From NCBI GenBank assembly GCA_963747765.1, contig CAVVGH010000006.1, positions 186,001 to 250,000 of the forward strand: DNA of 64,000 nt, read 5' to 3'. Origin of the DNA: VRUE01 sp963747765 (GTDB taxonomy: Bacteria > Actinomycetota > Thermoleophilia > Solirubrobacterales > 70-9). Numbering within the stretch: position 1 is the first letter of the stretch; each line of letters opens with the position of its first letter. A model generated the notes under the pieces. The model searched no databases. It saw only the letters and a program-made list of their open reading frames with translations, and was not told where the DNA came from. Below, in pieces: positions 34,090 through 42,429 of this stretch. A program made the translations under genes and the position numbers.

Positions 34090-34329
34090 ATGGAAGGCGA
34101 TCTGCAACGGGCCCTGGGCCGCAATCTGAGGGCCTACCGTCGGGCCCGCGGCCTCAGCCAGGAAGCGTTCGCCGACGTCCTCGAAGTGCATCGCACCTAC
34201 ATGGGCGGCATCGAGCGCGGCGAGCGCAACCTGACGCTCAAGTCGGTCGAGCGGATCGCCAAGCAGCTCGGGCTGAAGCCCCTTTTGCTGCTCTCAGCTG
34301 AGGGTCAGGACGGCGATTCGCCGGACTGA
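34090..34329 (+). CDS. XRE-family transcriptional regulator
   Basis: A 79-residue protein that is almost only a Cro/C1-type helix-turn-helix: LGRNLRAYRRARGLSQEAFA, then LEVHRTYMGGIERGERNLTLKSVERIAKQLG (split). The recognition helix and the IERGERN turn are classical. It is divergent from the decayed surface-protein gene, with an inverted repeat between them, so it may have controlled that gene. Restriction-modification controller proteins have the same size, but no such enzymes are nearby. Confidence 0.85.
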   Translation: MEGDLQRALGRNLRAYRRARGLSQEAFADVLEVHRTYMGGIERGERNLTLKSVERIAKQLGLKPLLLLSAEGQDGDSPD

Positions 34330-34484
34330 GCTGGCCCACATCGCCGGGGGCGGCGATCTCACTCCTTGACGCCCGTTTTGAACCCCTCTGTCCGGGAGGC
34401 GCGCAATCATCGCTTCCAGTCAGACGAAAGCGCCCCGGCGGCGGTGGAACGCCCCGGGGCATGGCACAGGAGGTGTCGGCTCCC

Positions 34485-34781
34485 ATGCATGGCCAGAGTA
34501 ATCGCCAGGATTCCGTCGCGAGGGTTTCTTCTGCCCTTGCAGGCGAAGATGACGCAGTTCAGCTCGCCCTACTGACCAAGGTCCTCGCGCTCCACCCCGC
34601 CCAGCTGAGCCTCGCCGAGCTCACCCGCGAGTTGAGCGCAACACCCGATCGGTTCGCCGAGCGCGACCGCGTGGAGCAGGCGCTGCACGATCTTGCCGGA
34701 GCCGGGCTGCTGCATCGCAACGGCAGCTTCGTGGCGCCGACGCGCGCAGCGCTGCGCTTCGAGCAGCTAATGCACGCCTGA
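34485..34781 (+). CDS. Small winged-helix protein, paralogue 2
   Basis: A 98-residue protein (from ATG 34485, behind AGGAGG) paralogous to the one at 29895-30167: both have the pattern V-L-x-L-H-P-x-Q, ERDxVE, AGLxHRN and P-x-RAAL-x-F-x-QL. Predicted to be a winged-helix DNA-binding or adaptor protein. An ATG 24 bp upstream is an alternative start. It ends about 60 bp before tRNA-His. Confidence 0.75.
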   Translation: MHGQSNRQDSVARVSSALAGEDDAVQLALLTKVLALHPAQLSLAELTRELSATPDRFAERDRVEQALHDLAGAGLLHRNGSFVAPTRAALRFEQLMHA

Positions 34782-34841
34782 GCGCGCCACGCCGAGAGCA
34801 TCGGAGTGAACGGCTTGGCTCGGTAAGCTGCCCAGCAGCGT

Positions 34842-34913
34842 GGCGGCCATAGTTCAACGGTAGAACTACGCGTTGTGGTCGCGTCAATGAGGGTTCGATT
34901 CCCTCTGGTCGCC
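34842..34913 (+). tRNA. tRNA-His (GTG anticodon)
   Basis: The cloverleaf folds with the extra G(-1) at 34842 pairing with C73 at 34913, the hallmark of tRNA-His. The D arm is GTTCAACGGTAGAAC, the anticodon loop TTGTGGT (GTG at 34875-34877) sits on ACGCG/CGCGT, and the T arm is GAGGGTTCGATTCCCTC. CCA is not encoded. Confidence 0.97.
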
Positions 34914-34924
34914 CTCTGTTGTGT

Positions 34925-34956
34925 CTCGGGACATCACCGGAAGCGGATGTCCCGAG
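34925..34956 (+). terminator. Hairpin after tRNA-His
   Basis: CTCGGGACATC (34925-34935) and GATGTCCCGAG (34946-34956) pair perfectly over 11 bp around a 10-nt loop, 11 bp after the tRNA. No U-tract follows, so it may be a processing signal or a U-less terminator. Confidence 0.6.
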
Positions 34957-35078
34957 TGATCAGGAATTACATCCAACCAGCAGTCACTTCACGCCTGAGA
35001 AAGCTGAAATCGAGTCAGGCGACCGGCCGATCCCCGGCAAATCCCCCAGGCAGGCGCGGCTCGCTATCGTGCTCGCGC

Positions 35079-35423
35079 ATGGCGCACCCGCTCCTGACCC
35101 GACTTCTCACGGTCTCGCTCACCGGCATCTTCGCCGTGCTCGTCTTTGGCGGTTGCGAAGCGTCCGTTTCGGTAGGGGGAGACGTCAGTGGGGACGAGGT
35201 CGCGGAAAAGGCCCAGACCGCGCTGGACAATGCTGCGCGGAAGAGCGGGTTCCCGCCGTTCCCGAAGATCACCTGTCCCGATGACCTCAACGGCGAGGTC
35301 GGTGCCAAGACGACCTGCTACTGGAACCTCGACGGCAAACATCGCGTCTTCGTCAAGGTCACAAGCGTCAAGGACGGCGAAGTCAACATGGACTTCAACT
35401 CCGAAGGCCACCCAACGCGATAG
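35079..35423 (+). CDS. Lipoprotein with DUF4333-like domain
   Basis: A 114-residue secreted lipoprotein. It has a signal peptide ending in the lipobox VFGGC (Cys about residue 25), then a small domain with KITCPDDLNGEVGAKTTCYW and the matching second cysteine, as in DUF4333 proteins of Actinobacteria. The role of that family is unknown. ATG 35079 is chosen because upstream codons overlap the tRNA and do not look coding. Confidence 0.8.
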   Translation: MAHPLLTRLLTVSLTGIFAVLVFGGCEASVSVGGDVSGDEVAEKAQTALDNAARKSGFPPFPKITCPDDLNGEVGAKTTCYWNLDGKHRVFVKVTSVKDGEVNMDFNSEGHPTR

Positions 35424-35471
35424 CCCTTCAGCGCAGGTCTCCCTGCGAGCGTGCCGGCCGCATCCAGCTCG

Positions 35472-36140
35472 TCACCGTGGCTCTGCCTTCGCTCGCGCGG
35501 GCTTTGGGCTGATCAGCGCGATCGGCACCCCAACCCCTGCGGAGCGGCGCAGGGTCGCAATCCGACGGCCCGGTTGGACAGCGGGCCGGATCTCGCCGAC
35601 GCGATCGCCCAAGCCAGCCGCCGCCGCGTCCAGATCGGGGACGACAAAGGCGAGCCCCCAGAAGAAGGCGGGACGATCCTCGCCCCCACCACGCTCGATC
35701 GCCTCGGGAGGCTCCTGTATGAGCTCGAGGATCGTCGCGCCGAGACGGAAGAACGCCTGCCGCGGAGCGCCGGCCGGCGTCGGCTCGTCGCGGATGCGTC
35801 GCAGGTCGAGACCGGCCCCTTGAAGGACCGCCACTGTCCGATCGAGGGCCGGGGTGACGGCTACGACGTGGTCGAGCTCGGCGACGCCGTTCGAATGCGT
35901 CGCTCGCTCGCTCGATGGCTCGCGAGTCGACAGCATGGTCGGCAGCCCGTCCAGAACGGTGCTCTTGAGATCCCGCACCGACCAGCCGGTCAGGCCCCTG
36001 CCTCCCGCCGGCCCCACCAGCCGGATCCGCACGTCCCCAACCAAGCAGGTCTCCCCGTCCACCTCGAAGCCGAGCCCCACCCAGACCTCCGGCGGATCGG
36101 CCACGGTCAGCTCGTCGATGGTCGGCGCCACGCTCCCCAC
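35472..36140 (-). CDS. VOC (glyoxalase-like) domain protein
   Basis: About 222 residues from GTG 36140. The second half is a vicinal-oxygen-chelate fold (AELDHVVAVTPALDRTVAVL, then RQAFFRLGATILELIQEP and FFWGLAFVVPDLDAAAAGL). The first half (WVGLGFEVDGETCLVGDVRI) looks like another, more degenerate beta module. Metal ligands H and E of the VOC fold are partly visible; the substrate is unknown. A GTG nine bases downstream is an alternative start. It is divergent from the methyltransferase gene. Confidence 0.8.
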   Translation of the reverse strand: MGSVAPTIDELTVADPPEVWVGLGFEVDGETCLVGDVRIRLVGPAGGRGLTGWSVRDLKSTVLDGLPTMLSTREPSSERATHSNGVAELDHVVAVTPALDRTVAVLQGAGLDLRRIRDEPTPAGAPRQAFFRLGATILELIQEPPEAIERGGGEDRPAFFWGLAFVVPDLDAAAAGLGDRVGEIRPAVQPGRRIATLRRSAGVGVPIALISPKPARAKAEPR

Positions 36141-36207
36141 CGTATCCGCCGATGGGCCTCGCGCTAGGGTCGGCTTGCATGACTCACGCGACGAGAGCCT
36201 GACCGGC

Positions 36208-36873
36208 ATGGCATCGGTAAAGCGAGGCGACCGGGAGTACGCCGGCCAGGCGATTTACACCGGGGCGTTCCTGAGGGTCTATGACGCTTTCGTGTATCGC
36301 TTCACCTGCCCCGTGCTGTGGCACTGCCCGAAGCAGCGGTTTGTCGAGCTCTACGACGCCCATGCCTCCCTGCGTCACCTCGACATCGGGGTCGGCACCG
36401 GCACGCTGCTCAACGAGTGCCGCTTTCCGGGCCGTCCGGAGATCACGCTGATGGACCTCAATCCCAACTCGCTTGAGGCGGCGTCGCGACGGATCTCTCG
36501 CTACGCGCCGCGCACCCATCGCGCCAACGTGCTCGACCCCTGGGGCCTGCCGGATGCGTCCTTTGACTCGGTGGGGATGTGTCACCTGCTGCACTGCCTG
36601 CCGGGGGAGATGGCCGACAAGGCGGTTGTCTTCGACCATGCCAAGGCCGCGCTGACACCCGGGGGCATGCTGTTCGGGGCGACGATCTTCGGGCGCGGCG
36701 TCCCCCAGACGCTGATGTCGCGGGCCGCGCTTGCCGCCGGCAACCGCCACGGGATGCAGAGCAACCTCGGTGACGGACCGGAGGAGCTGGAGGCCGCACT
36801 CGCGCCGGCCTTCCCATCGCACGAGCTGGAGGTCGTCGGTGCGGTGGGACTGTTCTCGGCGCAGAAGCCGTAG
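36208..36873 (+). CDS. Class I SAM-dependent methyltransferase
   Basis: A 221-residue methyltransferase with motif I HLDIGVGTGTLLNE, the acidic end of strand two in LMDLNPNSLEAA, ANVLDPWGLPD and the post-motif FDSVGMCHLLHCLPG. Substrate unknown. The long upstream open frame overlaps the divergent VOC gene and is a shadow. The next gene starts 13 bp downstream on the same strand. Confidence 0.88.
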   Translation: MASVKRGDREYAGQAIYTGAFLRVYDAFVYRFTCPVLWHCPKQRFVELYDAHASLRHLDIGVGTGTLLNECRFPGRPEITLMDLNPNSLEAASRRISRYAPRTHRANVLDPWGLPDASFDSVGMCHLLHCLPGEMADKAVVFDHAKAALTPGGMLFGATIFGRGVPQTLMSRAALAAGNRHGMQSNLGDGPEELEAALAPAFPSHELEVVGAVGLFSAQKP

Positions 36874-36886
36874 CTTTCCAACCATC

Positions 36887-37954
36887 ATGTTCGCTCGAGG
36901 CTCGCGATCGGGTCAGCGACGGCGCCCCACCGGCATGCGCAGGATCGGGGTGCCGGCGATCCTGGCGCTCGCAGCCGTCACCGCACTCGGCACCGGCGCG
37001 GGCGGCGGCGAGCACCAGCTCGGGGCAAACGCCAGGACGCTCGGTCCCTATCCCAGCCTCGGCGGTTGCGCCGTCTTCCCCGTCCCATCCACCTCGCTGC
37101 CCCTCGACGCGCCATCCCTGCCCAACCAGGCCGCCTGGAATCAGGAGATCTCGAAGGCGCCGGTCGCACGCAACTCGGCCGCGATCGTCTCCTACATCGA
37201 TCGCCATGGCGGGGATCGCCTTCACCCCGACTTCGGCTCGCCGCGCGCCTATGGCTTCCCATACGCCGTGGTTGGCGCACATCAGCGCGAGCTCCCGATC
37301 CACTACACCGCCTACGGCAGCGAGAGCGACCGGGGACCCTTTCCGATCCCACCCGGTGCGCCTGTCGAGGGCGGGCAGCACAGTGACGGCGACCGCCATG
37401 TCCTCGTGGTCGACCGCGCCCGCTGCATGCTCTACGAGCTCTCCCGCGCCTTCTTCAAACGAGGTGGCCGCGACCACTGGAACGCGGATGCAGGCGCCCG
37501 CTGGAACCTTCGCTCAACCGCGCTTCGGCCCGTTGCCTGGACCTCCGCCGACGCCGCCGGGTTGCCGCTCTTTCCCGGCCTCGTTCGCTACGACGAGGTC
37601 GCAGCGGGGCACGTCGACCACGCGATCCGCGTCACCTTCGACGTCACCCGTGACGCCTGGGCCCGCCCGGCCTCGCACTGCGCCGGCGCGACCTCCAACC
37701 CAAACGCGCCACCGATGGGACTGCGACTGCGGTTGAAGCCGGGCTACGGTCTCGGCCGCTTCAGCGGCGCCGCCAGGGTGATCGCCGAAGCTCTCAAGCG
37801 CTACGGGATGATCGTCGCCGACAACGGCGCGAACTGGTTCTTCAGCGGCACCAGCGACCGCCGCTGGAACGACCAGAATCTCGATCGGTTGAAGCGGATA
37901 CCGGGAAACGCCTTCCAGGTGGTGAGGAGCGCGGCCCACACCCACGTCTGCTGA
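36887..37954 (+). CDS. Secreted protein of unknown function
   Basis: A 355-residue protein with an Arg-rich start and signal peptide (IGVPAILALAAVTALGTGAGGG). The mature part has strong local motifs: YIDRHGGDRLHPDFGSPRAY, HYTAYGSESDRGPFPIPPGA, DRHVLVVDRARCMLYEL, LPLFPGLVRYDEVAAGHVDH and YGMIVADNGANWFFSGTSD. I recall similar uncharacterised secreted proteins in bacteria and fungi but cannot name a function. The density of conserved Asp, His and Trp suggests a hydrolase or sugar-binding fold. It is 13 bp after the methyltransferase gene. Confidence 0.75.
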   Translation: MFARGSRSGQRRRPTGMRRIGVPAILALAAVTALGTGAGGGEHQLGANARTLGPYPSLGGCAVFPVPSTSLPLDAPSLPNQAAWNQEISKAPVARNSAAIVSYIDRHGGDRLHPDFGSPRAYGFPYAVVGAHQRELPIHYTAYGSESDRGPFPIPPGAPVEGGQHSDGDRHVLVVDRARCMLYELSRAFFKRGGRDHWNADAGARWNLRSTALRPVAWTSADAAGLPLFPGLVRYDEVAAGHVDHAIRVTFDVTRDAWARPASHCAGATSNPNAPPMGLRLRLKPGYGLGRFSGAARVIAEALKRYGMIVADNGANWFFSGTSDRRWNDQNLDRLKRIPGNAFQVVRSAAHTHVC

Positions 37955-37986
37955 GTAGCTGCTCGCTGCTCCGCATCCGGACACCC

Positions 37987-38018
37987 AAAACCAATTAGGA
38001 CTTGCTTTGAAAACCAAT
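37987..38018 (+). promoter_or_regulatory. Direct repeats before the sigma-factor fusion gene
   Basis: AAAACCAAT occurs twice, at 37987-37995 and 38010-38018, 23 bp apart (about two helical turns), in an AT-rich patch just upstream of the start. It may be a regulator or autoregulatory ECF promoter site. Confidence 0.4.
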
Positions 38019-38038
38019 GAGGGAGTACCTTGCAGAGA

Positions 38039-39523
38039 ATGGCCGCAACGGCCACGACAGATCGGGATGCCCTCAGCCGCGAGGAGGTGCGCTTGGCCGG
38101 CGCAGCCGCGGCGGGAGACGCCGGTGCATTCGCGGAGCTGTATGAGCGCTACGAACAGCGCACCTTCAACCTCGCCTACCGGATCACCGGTTCTGAGACA
38201 GACGCGGCCGAGGCCGTCGGGGATGGCTTCCTCAACGCGATGCGCCGCCTGGCCCACCAAGTCGATCGCGAGCTGAACTTCAGCGCTCACCTCTTCGCAG
38301 AAACCCATAGCGCCTGCCTCGAGCTGATGCAAAGGCGGCCGCGCAAGCCGGTCCTCGATAGCACCGCCGAGCCCCAGCAGACGAAGATCCGCGAGGCGAG
38401 CATGCGACTGCCCGACCGCCAGCGGGAGGCGCTCGCCCTGCGCGGGCTGGAGGAGCTCTCCTATGAGGAGATCGCAGCAATCATGGAGCTGAACCCCAAA
38501 GCGGTGGCCCAGCTGATCTATCGGGGGCGCATCAACCTGAGCGACGAACTGCGCGGGACGACTCTCGCCTCGATCGGAGCGCCCTCGCGCGAGTGCGGAC
38601 GGGCACTGCCGCTGATTGCGGCGCGCGATGACGGCCAGCTCGACCCCGGCTCCCGCGATGCCGCCTGGCTCGAGGCCCACCTGGCCAACTGCGACCGCTG
38701 CAGGCTTGCGGTCGACGCAATGCGAGAGACCGCCTCTTCCTACGCCTCCTGGGCGCCGGTTGCCGCGCCGTCGTGGCTGCTCAAGGAGACGATGGCCAAG
38801 GCGACCGAGGTGACCGGCACCGACGGGAGCGAGGAAATGGCTGCGACCGCTTCAGCCAAGCCCTTGACCCGGGACCTTTCAGCGGCGCCGGCCGCACCCG
38901 CCGGGGGGCCGGCCGGTCAGACGACGCCGCGCGCCGGCCGGCCGCGACGTCGTCGCGCGACATTGGCGCTGGGGCTGGTGGCGCTCGTCCTGCTCGCCGG
39001 CCTTGGCCTGGCCCTCCAGGGAGACAACCCGGCCCCGACGTCGGCCGGTGCCACCGCCGGGACCACCCCAAACCCCACCGCTCACGTCCCCCGGTCCAAG
39101 CGAAAGTCGAGCAAGAAGAATGCCGGCAGGGGAAGGAAGAGCAACGGCGAGGGGACGAGTCAGAAAGCCATCCAATCGACGGCGGCGTCGGAGACGCTCA
39201 CCGCAACGAGCCCAACCGGGTCACAGGCGCCCACCTCCACCAGCGGAGCCTCGAACAAGCCGGCCTCGTCGAACAAGCCCACCTCACATCCGAGCCGTCC
39301 CAGCGGGAAGAGCGGTGTCCAGTCAAAGCGCCCCGTATCGCCGCCCAAGCACAGCGCGAAGTCCACACCCGCGGCGACACCCGTGTCCACGACGACCCCA
39401 GCCGCGCAACCCGCACCGACAACCACAGTCCAGGCGCCCGCGCCAGCCGAAGAAACCACCAGCGAACCGCCCCGCCGCCACGAACCGCCCGGGAAGCCTG
39501 CCGACCGACCACCGCACCGGTAA
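38039..39523 (+). CDS. ECF sigma factor fused to zinc-finger, membrane helix and Ser/Pro-rich tail
   Basis: The first 175 residues are an ECF-type sigma factor: region 2 (GDAGAFAELYERYEQRTFNLAYRI, split) and region 4 (MRLPDRQREALALRGLEELS then YEEIAAIMELNPKAVAQLIY, split). Next comes an anti-sigma-like zinc segment (HLANCDRCRLAV, about 228-240), one membrane helix (about 310-330), and an outer domain of about 170 residues rich in Ser, Thr, Pro, Lys. So sigma and its would-be anti-sigma and membrane anchor are one chain. ECF sigmas with C-terminal zinc-finger/TM extensions are known in Actinobacteria; they need release or a conformational switch to act. ATG 38039 is chosen; a TTG nine bases upstream is possible. 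Confidence 0.85.
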   Translation: MAATATTDRDALSREEVRLAGAAAAGDAGAFAELYERYEQRTFNLAYRITGSETDAAEAVGDGFLNAMRRLAHQVDRELNFSAHLFAETHSACLELMQRRPRKPVLDSTAEPQQTKIREASMRLPDRQREALALRGLEELSYEEIAAIMELNPKAVAQLIYRGRINLSDELRGTTLASIGAPSRECGRALPLIAARDDGQLDPGSRDAAWLEAHLANCDRCRLAVDAMRETASSYASWAPVAAPSWLLKETMAKATEVTGTDGSEEMAATASAKPLTRDLSAAPAAPAGGPAGQTTPRAGRPRRRRATLALGLVALVLLAGLGLALQGDNPAPTSAGATAGTTPNPTAHVPRSKRKSSKKNAGRGRKSNGEGTSQKAIQSTAASETLTATSPTGSQAPTSTSGASNKPASSNKPTSHPSRPSGKSGVQSKRPVSPPKHSAKSTPAATPVSTTTPAAQPAPTTTVQAPAPAEETTSEPPRRHEPPGKPADRPPHR

Positions 39524-39578
39524 GGCTTCAGGGAGTCTTAAGGGAACGTTGGCCTCGACTTAGGAAACCGGGCCGAAA

Positions 39579-40025
39579 ATGCGGTCGATGGATGACCTCC
39601 ACCGACTCGAGGCCAGGGGTCTCGCCCGTGCCAAAGCCCGTTCACAGCGTCGCCGCGTGTCGATTATCCGGCGTCGGACGATCCGTGCAACGCTCGGGCT
39701 GTTCGCGATCTTCTGGGTGCTCATCTTCGCCCAGCTGGCGACGGGCAACGACCCCGTCCTCAGTCACACGGGGGCGGAAAACCAAAGGGCCACGGCCTCT
39801 CGCCAAGGCCCGGGCCGCACACCCGAAACCACGGCCGCTGCCGCCGCGCCCCCGGAGCGCGAAGCCGAAGCCGAACGAGAACTGGAAGCGGAACGCGAAG
39901 CCGAACGAGAACTGGAAGCGGAACGCGAAGCCGAATGGGGATCGGAACTCGAATGGGAAGCCGAACCCGAATGGGAACCGGAAGCGGTGGAACCGGTGGC
40001 GCCGGTCATCACCTCGTCATCGTGA
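39579..40025 (+). CDS. Single-pass membrane protein with Glu-rich repeats
   Basis: A 148-residue protein with a basic N-terminal part (QRRRVSIIRRRTIR), one transmembrane helix (ATLGLFAIFWVLIFAQLA, about 37-55) and an outer tail made of EREAEAERELEAE-type repeats followed by WE-rich residues. The repeat is a 30-bp exact DNA duplication (39871-39900, 39901-39930). The stop overlaps the next start by 4 bp (GTGA), so it is probably an accessory subunit of the ferric-reductase-like protein. Confidence 0.75.
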   Translation: MRSMDDLHRLEARGLARAKARSQRRRVSIIRRRTIRATLGLFAIFWVLIFAQLATGNDPVLSHTGAENQRATASRQGPGRTPETTAAAAAPPEREAEAERELEAEREAERELEAEREAEWGSELEWEAEPEWEPEAVEPVAPVITSSS

Positions 40026-40684
40026 CGGCAGCCGGCCCACATCTCTTCTGGATCACCAGCCGGGCGGCGGGAACCGTGGCGCTGATCCTCTCCAGCGCAT
40101 CGGTCGGAGCCGGGCTGTTGATCCGCACACGCGGCCAGTCCCGCCGGATGCTGGGACGCGATGCAAAAGCCCTGCACGAAGCCCTCACGCTTGCCACGCT
40201 CAGCGCGGTCGCGGTTCACGGCGCAACCCTGCTGGGCGATCAGTTCCTCCACCCCACCGTCCTCGACATCTCGATTCCGTTCACAGGCGCCTATCGACCC
40301 TTCTGGACGGGGATCGGGATCCTTGCCGGCTGGGGGCTCGCAACTCTGGGCCTCTCCTACTACGCACGTGGCTGGATCGGCCAGGCTCGCTGGCGCGCCA
40401 TGCATCGCTTCACGCTCGTCTTCTGGGCGCTCGGCGTCGCCCACACGATCGGTGCCGGCACCGATGCGGGGCAGCCGTGGCTGCTGCTGGCGATCGCGCT
40501 TCCAGCGATCCCAGCGCTGATCATGCTTCCCGGAAGGCTGGCCACGCTGTTCTCGGGAAGTCCCGGACGAGGACCCGCAATGTCAGCACGGGCGGTGAGC
40601 TCACGCACCCACCCGCAGCCTTCGAATGTCGCCCCCAGCCGTCGGCAGCCCGCGAACGTCGCCCTCAGCGGTCAGGAGAACTGA
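40022..40684 (+). CDS. Ferric reductase-like transmembrane protein
   Basis: A 220-residue protein with five or six helices and paired histidines typical of b-haem-binding ferric reductase/YedZ-type domains (HEALTLATLSAVAVHGATLL and WRAMHRFTLVFWALGVAHTI). No flavin or NAD domain is attached. It is translationally coupled to the Glu-rich membrane protein and likely passes electrons across the membrane. The final 40 residues are hydrophilic repeats (PSNVAPSRRQPANVALS). It overlaps the next gene convergently by 20 bp. Confidence 0.82.
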   Translation: MTAAGPHLFWITSRAAGTVALILSSASVGAGLLIRTRGQSRRMLGRDAKALHEALTLATLSAVAVHGATLLGDQFLHPTVLDISIPFTGAYRPFWTGIGILAGWGLATLGLSYYARGWIGQARWRAMHRFTLVFWALGVAHTIGAGTDAGQPWLLLAIALPAIPALIMLPGRLATLFSGSPGRGPAMSARAVSSRTHPQPSNVAPSRRQPANVALSGQEN

Positions 40685-41276
40685 GCACAACGCGGCGGAA
40701 TTCGGCCTGCAATCGCGCCTCCAGCTCCGCGGCGGCCGCCGCCGCTTCGGGTTCGCCGACGTCCTCGCAGACAACCAGGACCACCTCCGAGGCCGGAAAG
40801 CTCTGCAGCTGATCCTCGACGGCCTGCACCACGTCCTCGTCGCCCACCCTCGCCTCGGCGGCGACCCCGATCTTCGCCAGCGCCGCAACGGTGGCCACCA
40901 GGTTCTGCTGCGCCTCCCGGCGAGCCCCCTCGACATCCGAGGCCCAGCGGTCCAGAAAGCCGATCCGCGCCGGCGCGAGAACGAGCACGTCGGCCTCCTT
41001 TTGCGCATCGTCGAGCTGGGCCGCGCCGACGATCCCCCGCACGGCCGCGGGCTCCTCGACCGGGCAGGTCACGACGATCAGCACATGGCGCGCGCCGTCG
41101 CCAGCCGGCGCAGAGGAGATCGGCCCGCGCGGGCGCTGACGCGCCGCGAATACCAGGATCGCAACCCCGGCCAGCGCCCCCACGGCAACGCCGACCCCCG
41201 GGCCCCCGACCGCGAAAGCGGCGGCAATCGGCAACGTGATAGCGGCGACGACCAGCGGCAGCTTCCAGGGAGCCAT
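40665..41276 (-). CDS. Membrane-anchored protein with USP-like domain
   Basis: 203 residues: two N-terminal hydrophobic helices (about 5-45) followed by a cytoplasmic alpha/beta domain (HVLIVVTCPVEEPAAV, DVLVLAPARIGFLDRWASD, VVLVVCEDVGEPE) that resembles the universal-stress-protein/Rossmann-like fold. No ATP-binding G-x2-G-x9-G motif is obvious. Function unknown; convergent with the ferric-reductase-like gene. Confidence 0.7.
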   Translation of the reverse strand: MAPWKLPLVVAAITLPIAAAFAVGGPGVGVAVGALAGVAILVFAARQRPRGPISSAPAGDGARHVLIVVTCPVEEPAAVRGIVGAAQLDDAQKEADVLVLAPARIGFLDRWASDVEGARREAQQNLVATVAALAKIGVAAEARVGDEDVVQAVEDQLQSFPASEVVLVVCEDVGEPEAAAAAAELEARLQAEFRRVVLSSPDR

Positions 41277-41303
41277 TGGCGCTGATTGTCGCTGAGGCGC
41301 CGC

Positions 41304-41447
41304 CTATACGCGTCTGGCGCCGCCGCCGAGCGCAGGAACCAGCAGCATGGCCAGCCCGATCAGGATCACGACGATCCCCAGAACGTAGTTGACGAGCAGG
41401 GCCAGCACGATCCCGACGACGATCACCAGTATCGAACTCGGTGTCAT
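41304..41447 (-). CDS. 47-residue two-helix membrane ORF
   Basis: ATG 41447 opens a frame of 47 codons ending TAG: MTPSSILVIVVGIVLALLVN, then YVLGIVVILIGLAMLLVPAL and a short basic tail. It is almost wholly hydrophobic, as in small hydrophobic YqaE- or DUF-type proteins. It lies between two minus-strand genes with no room for another frame. Confidence 0.6.
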   Translation of the reverse strand: MTPSSILVIVVGIVLALLVNYVLGIVVILIGLAMLLVPALGGGARRV

Positions 41448-41565
41448 GACCCGACTATCTACCCCCGACCCTGACTCCACAAACTCTGGAATTCCACACC
41501 GGTCTCCCGCGCGCCGGGTGAGCCGCGGCGATCACGCGGGGCAGGGACGACCGCGGTGCTCAGCG

Positions 41566-42414
41566 TCAGCCCCGGGTGCCGCCGCCGCTGCCGTCGGGCG
41601 ACCACCCGGGCCCGCGGAAGACATAGCCGAGCCGGTCCCGCCAGCTGGCGGCGTCGCGCACGTCACGGGCCAGATCGATGAACTCGTGGAAGGCGACACC
41701 GGTTGGCCGGAACGTGTGGATGTTCTTGGTCAGGCCGTAGCGGGGTCGCTCGGTCTCACCCTGGAAGGTGCCGAACAGGCGGTCCCAGACGATCAGGATC
41801 CCACCGTAGTTGCGGTCGAGATAGACCTCGTTGGCGCCATGGTGGACGCGATGGTGCGACGGCGTGTTGAGCACGTACTCGAGCGGCGCCGGCAGTCGCC
41901 TGACCCGCTCGGTGTGGATCCAGAACTGGTAGATGAGGCTGATCGCCTGCTGGGTCAGAATCATCCACGGCGCAAAGCCCAGCAGCGCCAGCGGCACCCA
42001 GAACGGCAACGCCGTCATCGGCGTCCAGGTCTGGCGCAGCGCCGTCGAGAGGTTGTAGTGCCGCGAAGAGTGATGGACGACGTGGCTCGCCCAGAAGACC
42101 CGCACCTCGTGATGGATGCGGTGAAACCAGTAGTAGGCGAGATCGTCGGCCAGGAAGAGCAGCACGTAGGTCCACCACCTGTCGGCCGGCATCCGCAGCG
42201 GGCTCAGCTCGTACAACCCCACGTAGATGACGACGACGGCGAATTTCCAGACCGCGTTGATCACGACGTTGCCACCACCCATCGCCAGGCTGGTTCGCGT
42301 GTCGCGAGCGTCGTAGCCGACCAGCTCGTCGTCGCGCGCATACTTGAACGAGAGCAGCTCGACGGCGAGCAGAAGCACGAAGGCCGGGATCGCGTAGATG
42401 ATCAGGTCAACCAC
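41566..42414 (-). CDS. Sterol desaturase/fatty-acid hydroxylase family protein
   Basis: A 282-residue integral membrane di-iron enzyme. The eight-histidine signature is present as HRIHH, HHSSRHYN, and HRVHHG with HTFRP further on, between four or five membrane helices. Family members hydroxylate or desaturate sterols, carotenoids, ether lipids or fatty acids; the substrate is not readable here. It is 15 bp downstream of the DUF4395-thioredoxin gene. Confidence 0.9.
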   Translation of the reverse strand: MVDLIIYAIPAFVLLLAVELLSFKYARDDELVGYDARDTRTSLAMGGGNVVINAVWKFAVVVIYVGLYELSPLRMPADRWWTYVLLFLADDLAYYWFHRIHHEVRVFWASHVVHHSSRHYNLSTALRQTWTPMTALPFWVPLALLGFAPWMILTQQAISLIYQFWIHTERVRRLPAPLEYVLNTPSHHRVHHGANEVYLDRNYGGILIVWDRLFGTFQGETERPRYGLTKNIHTFRPTGVAFHEFIDLARDVRDAASWRDRLGYVFRGPGWSPDGSGGGTRG

Positions 42415-42429
42415 GTCAGCTTGGGCGGT

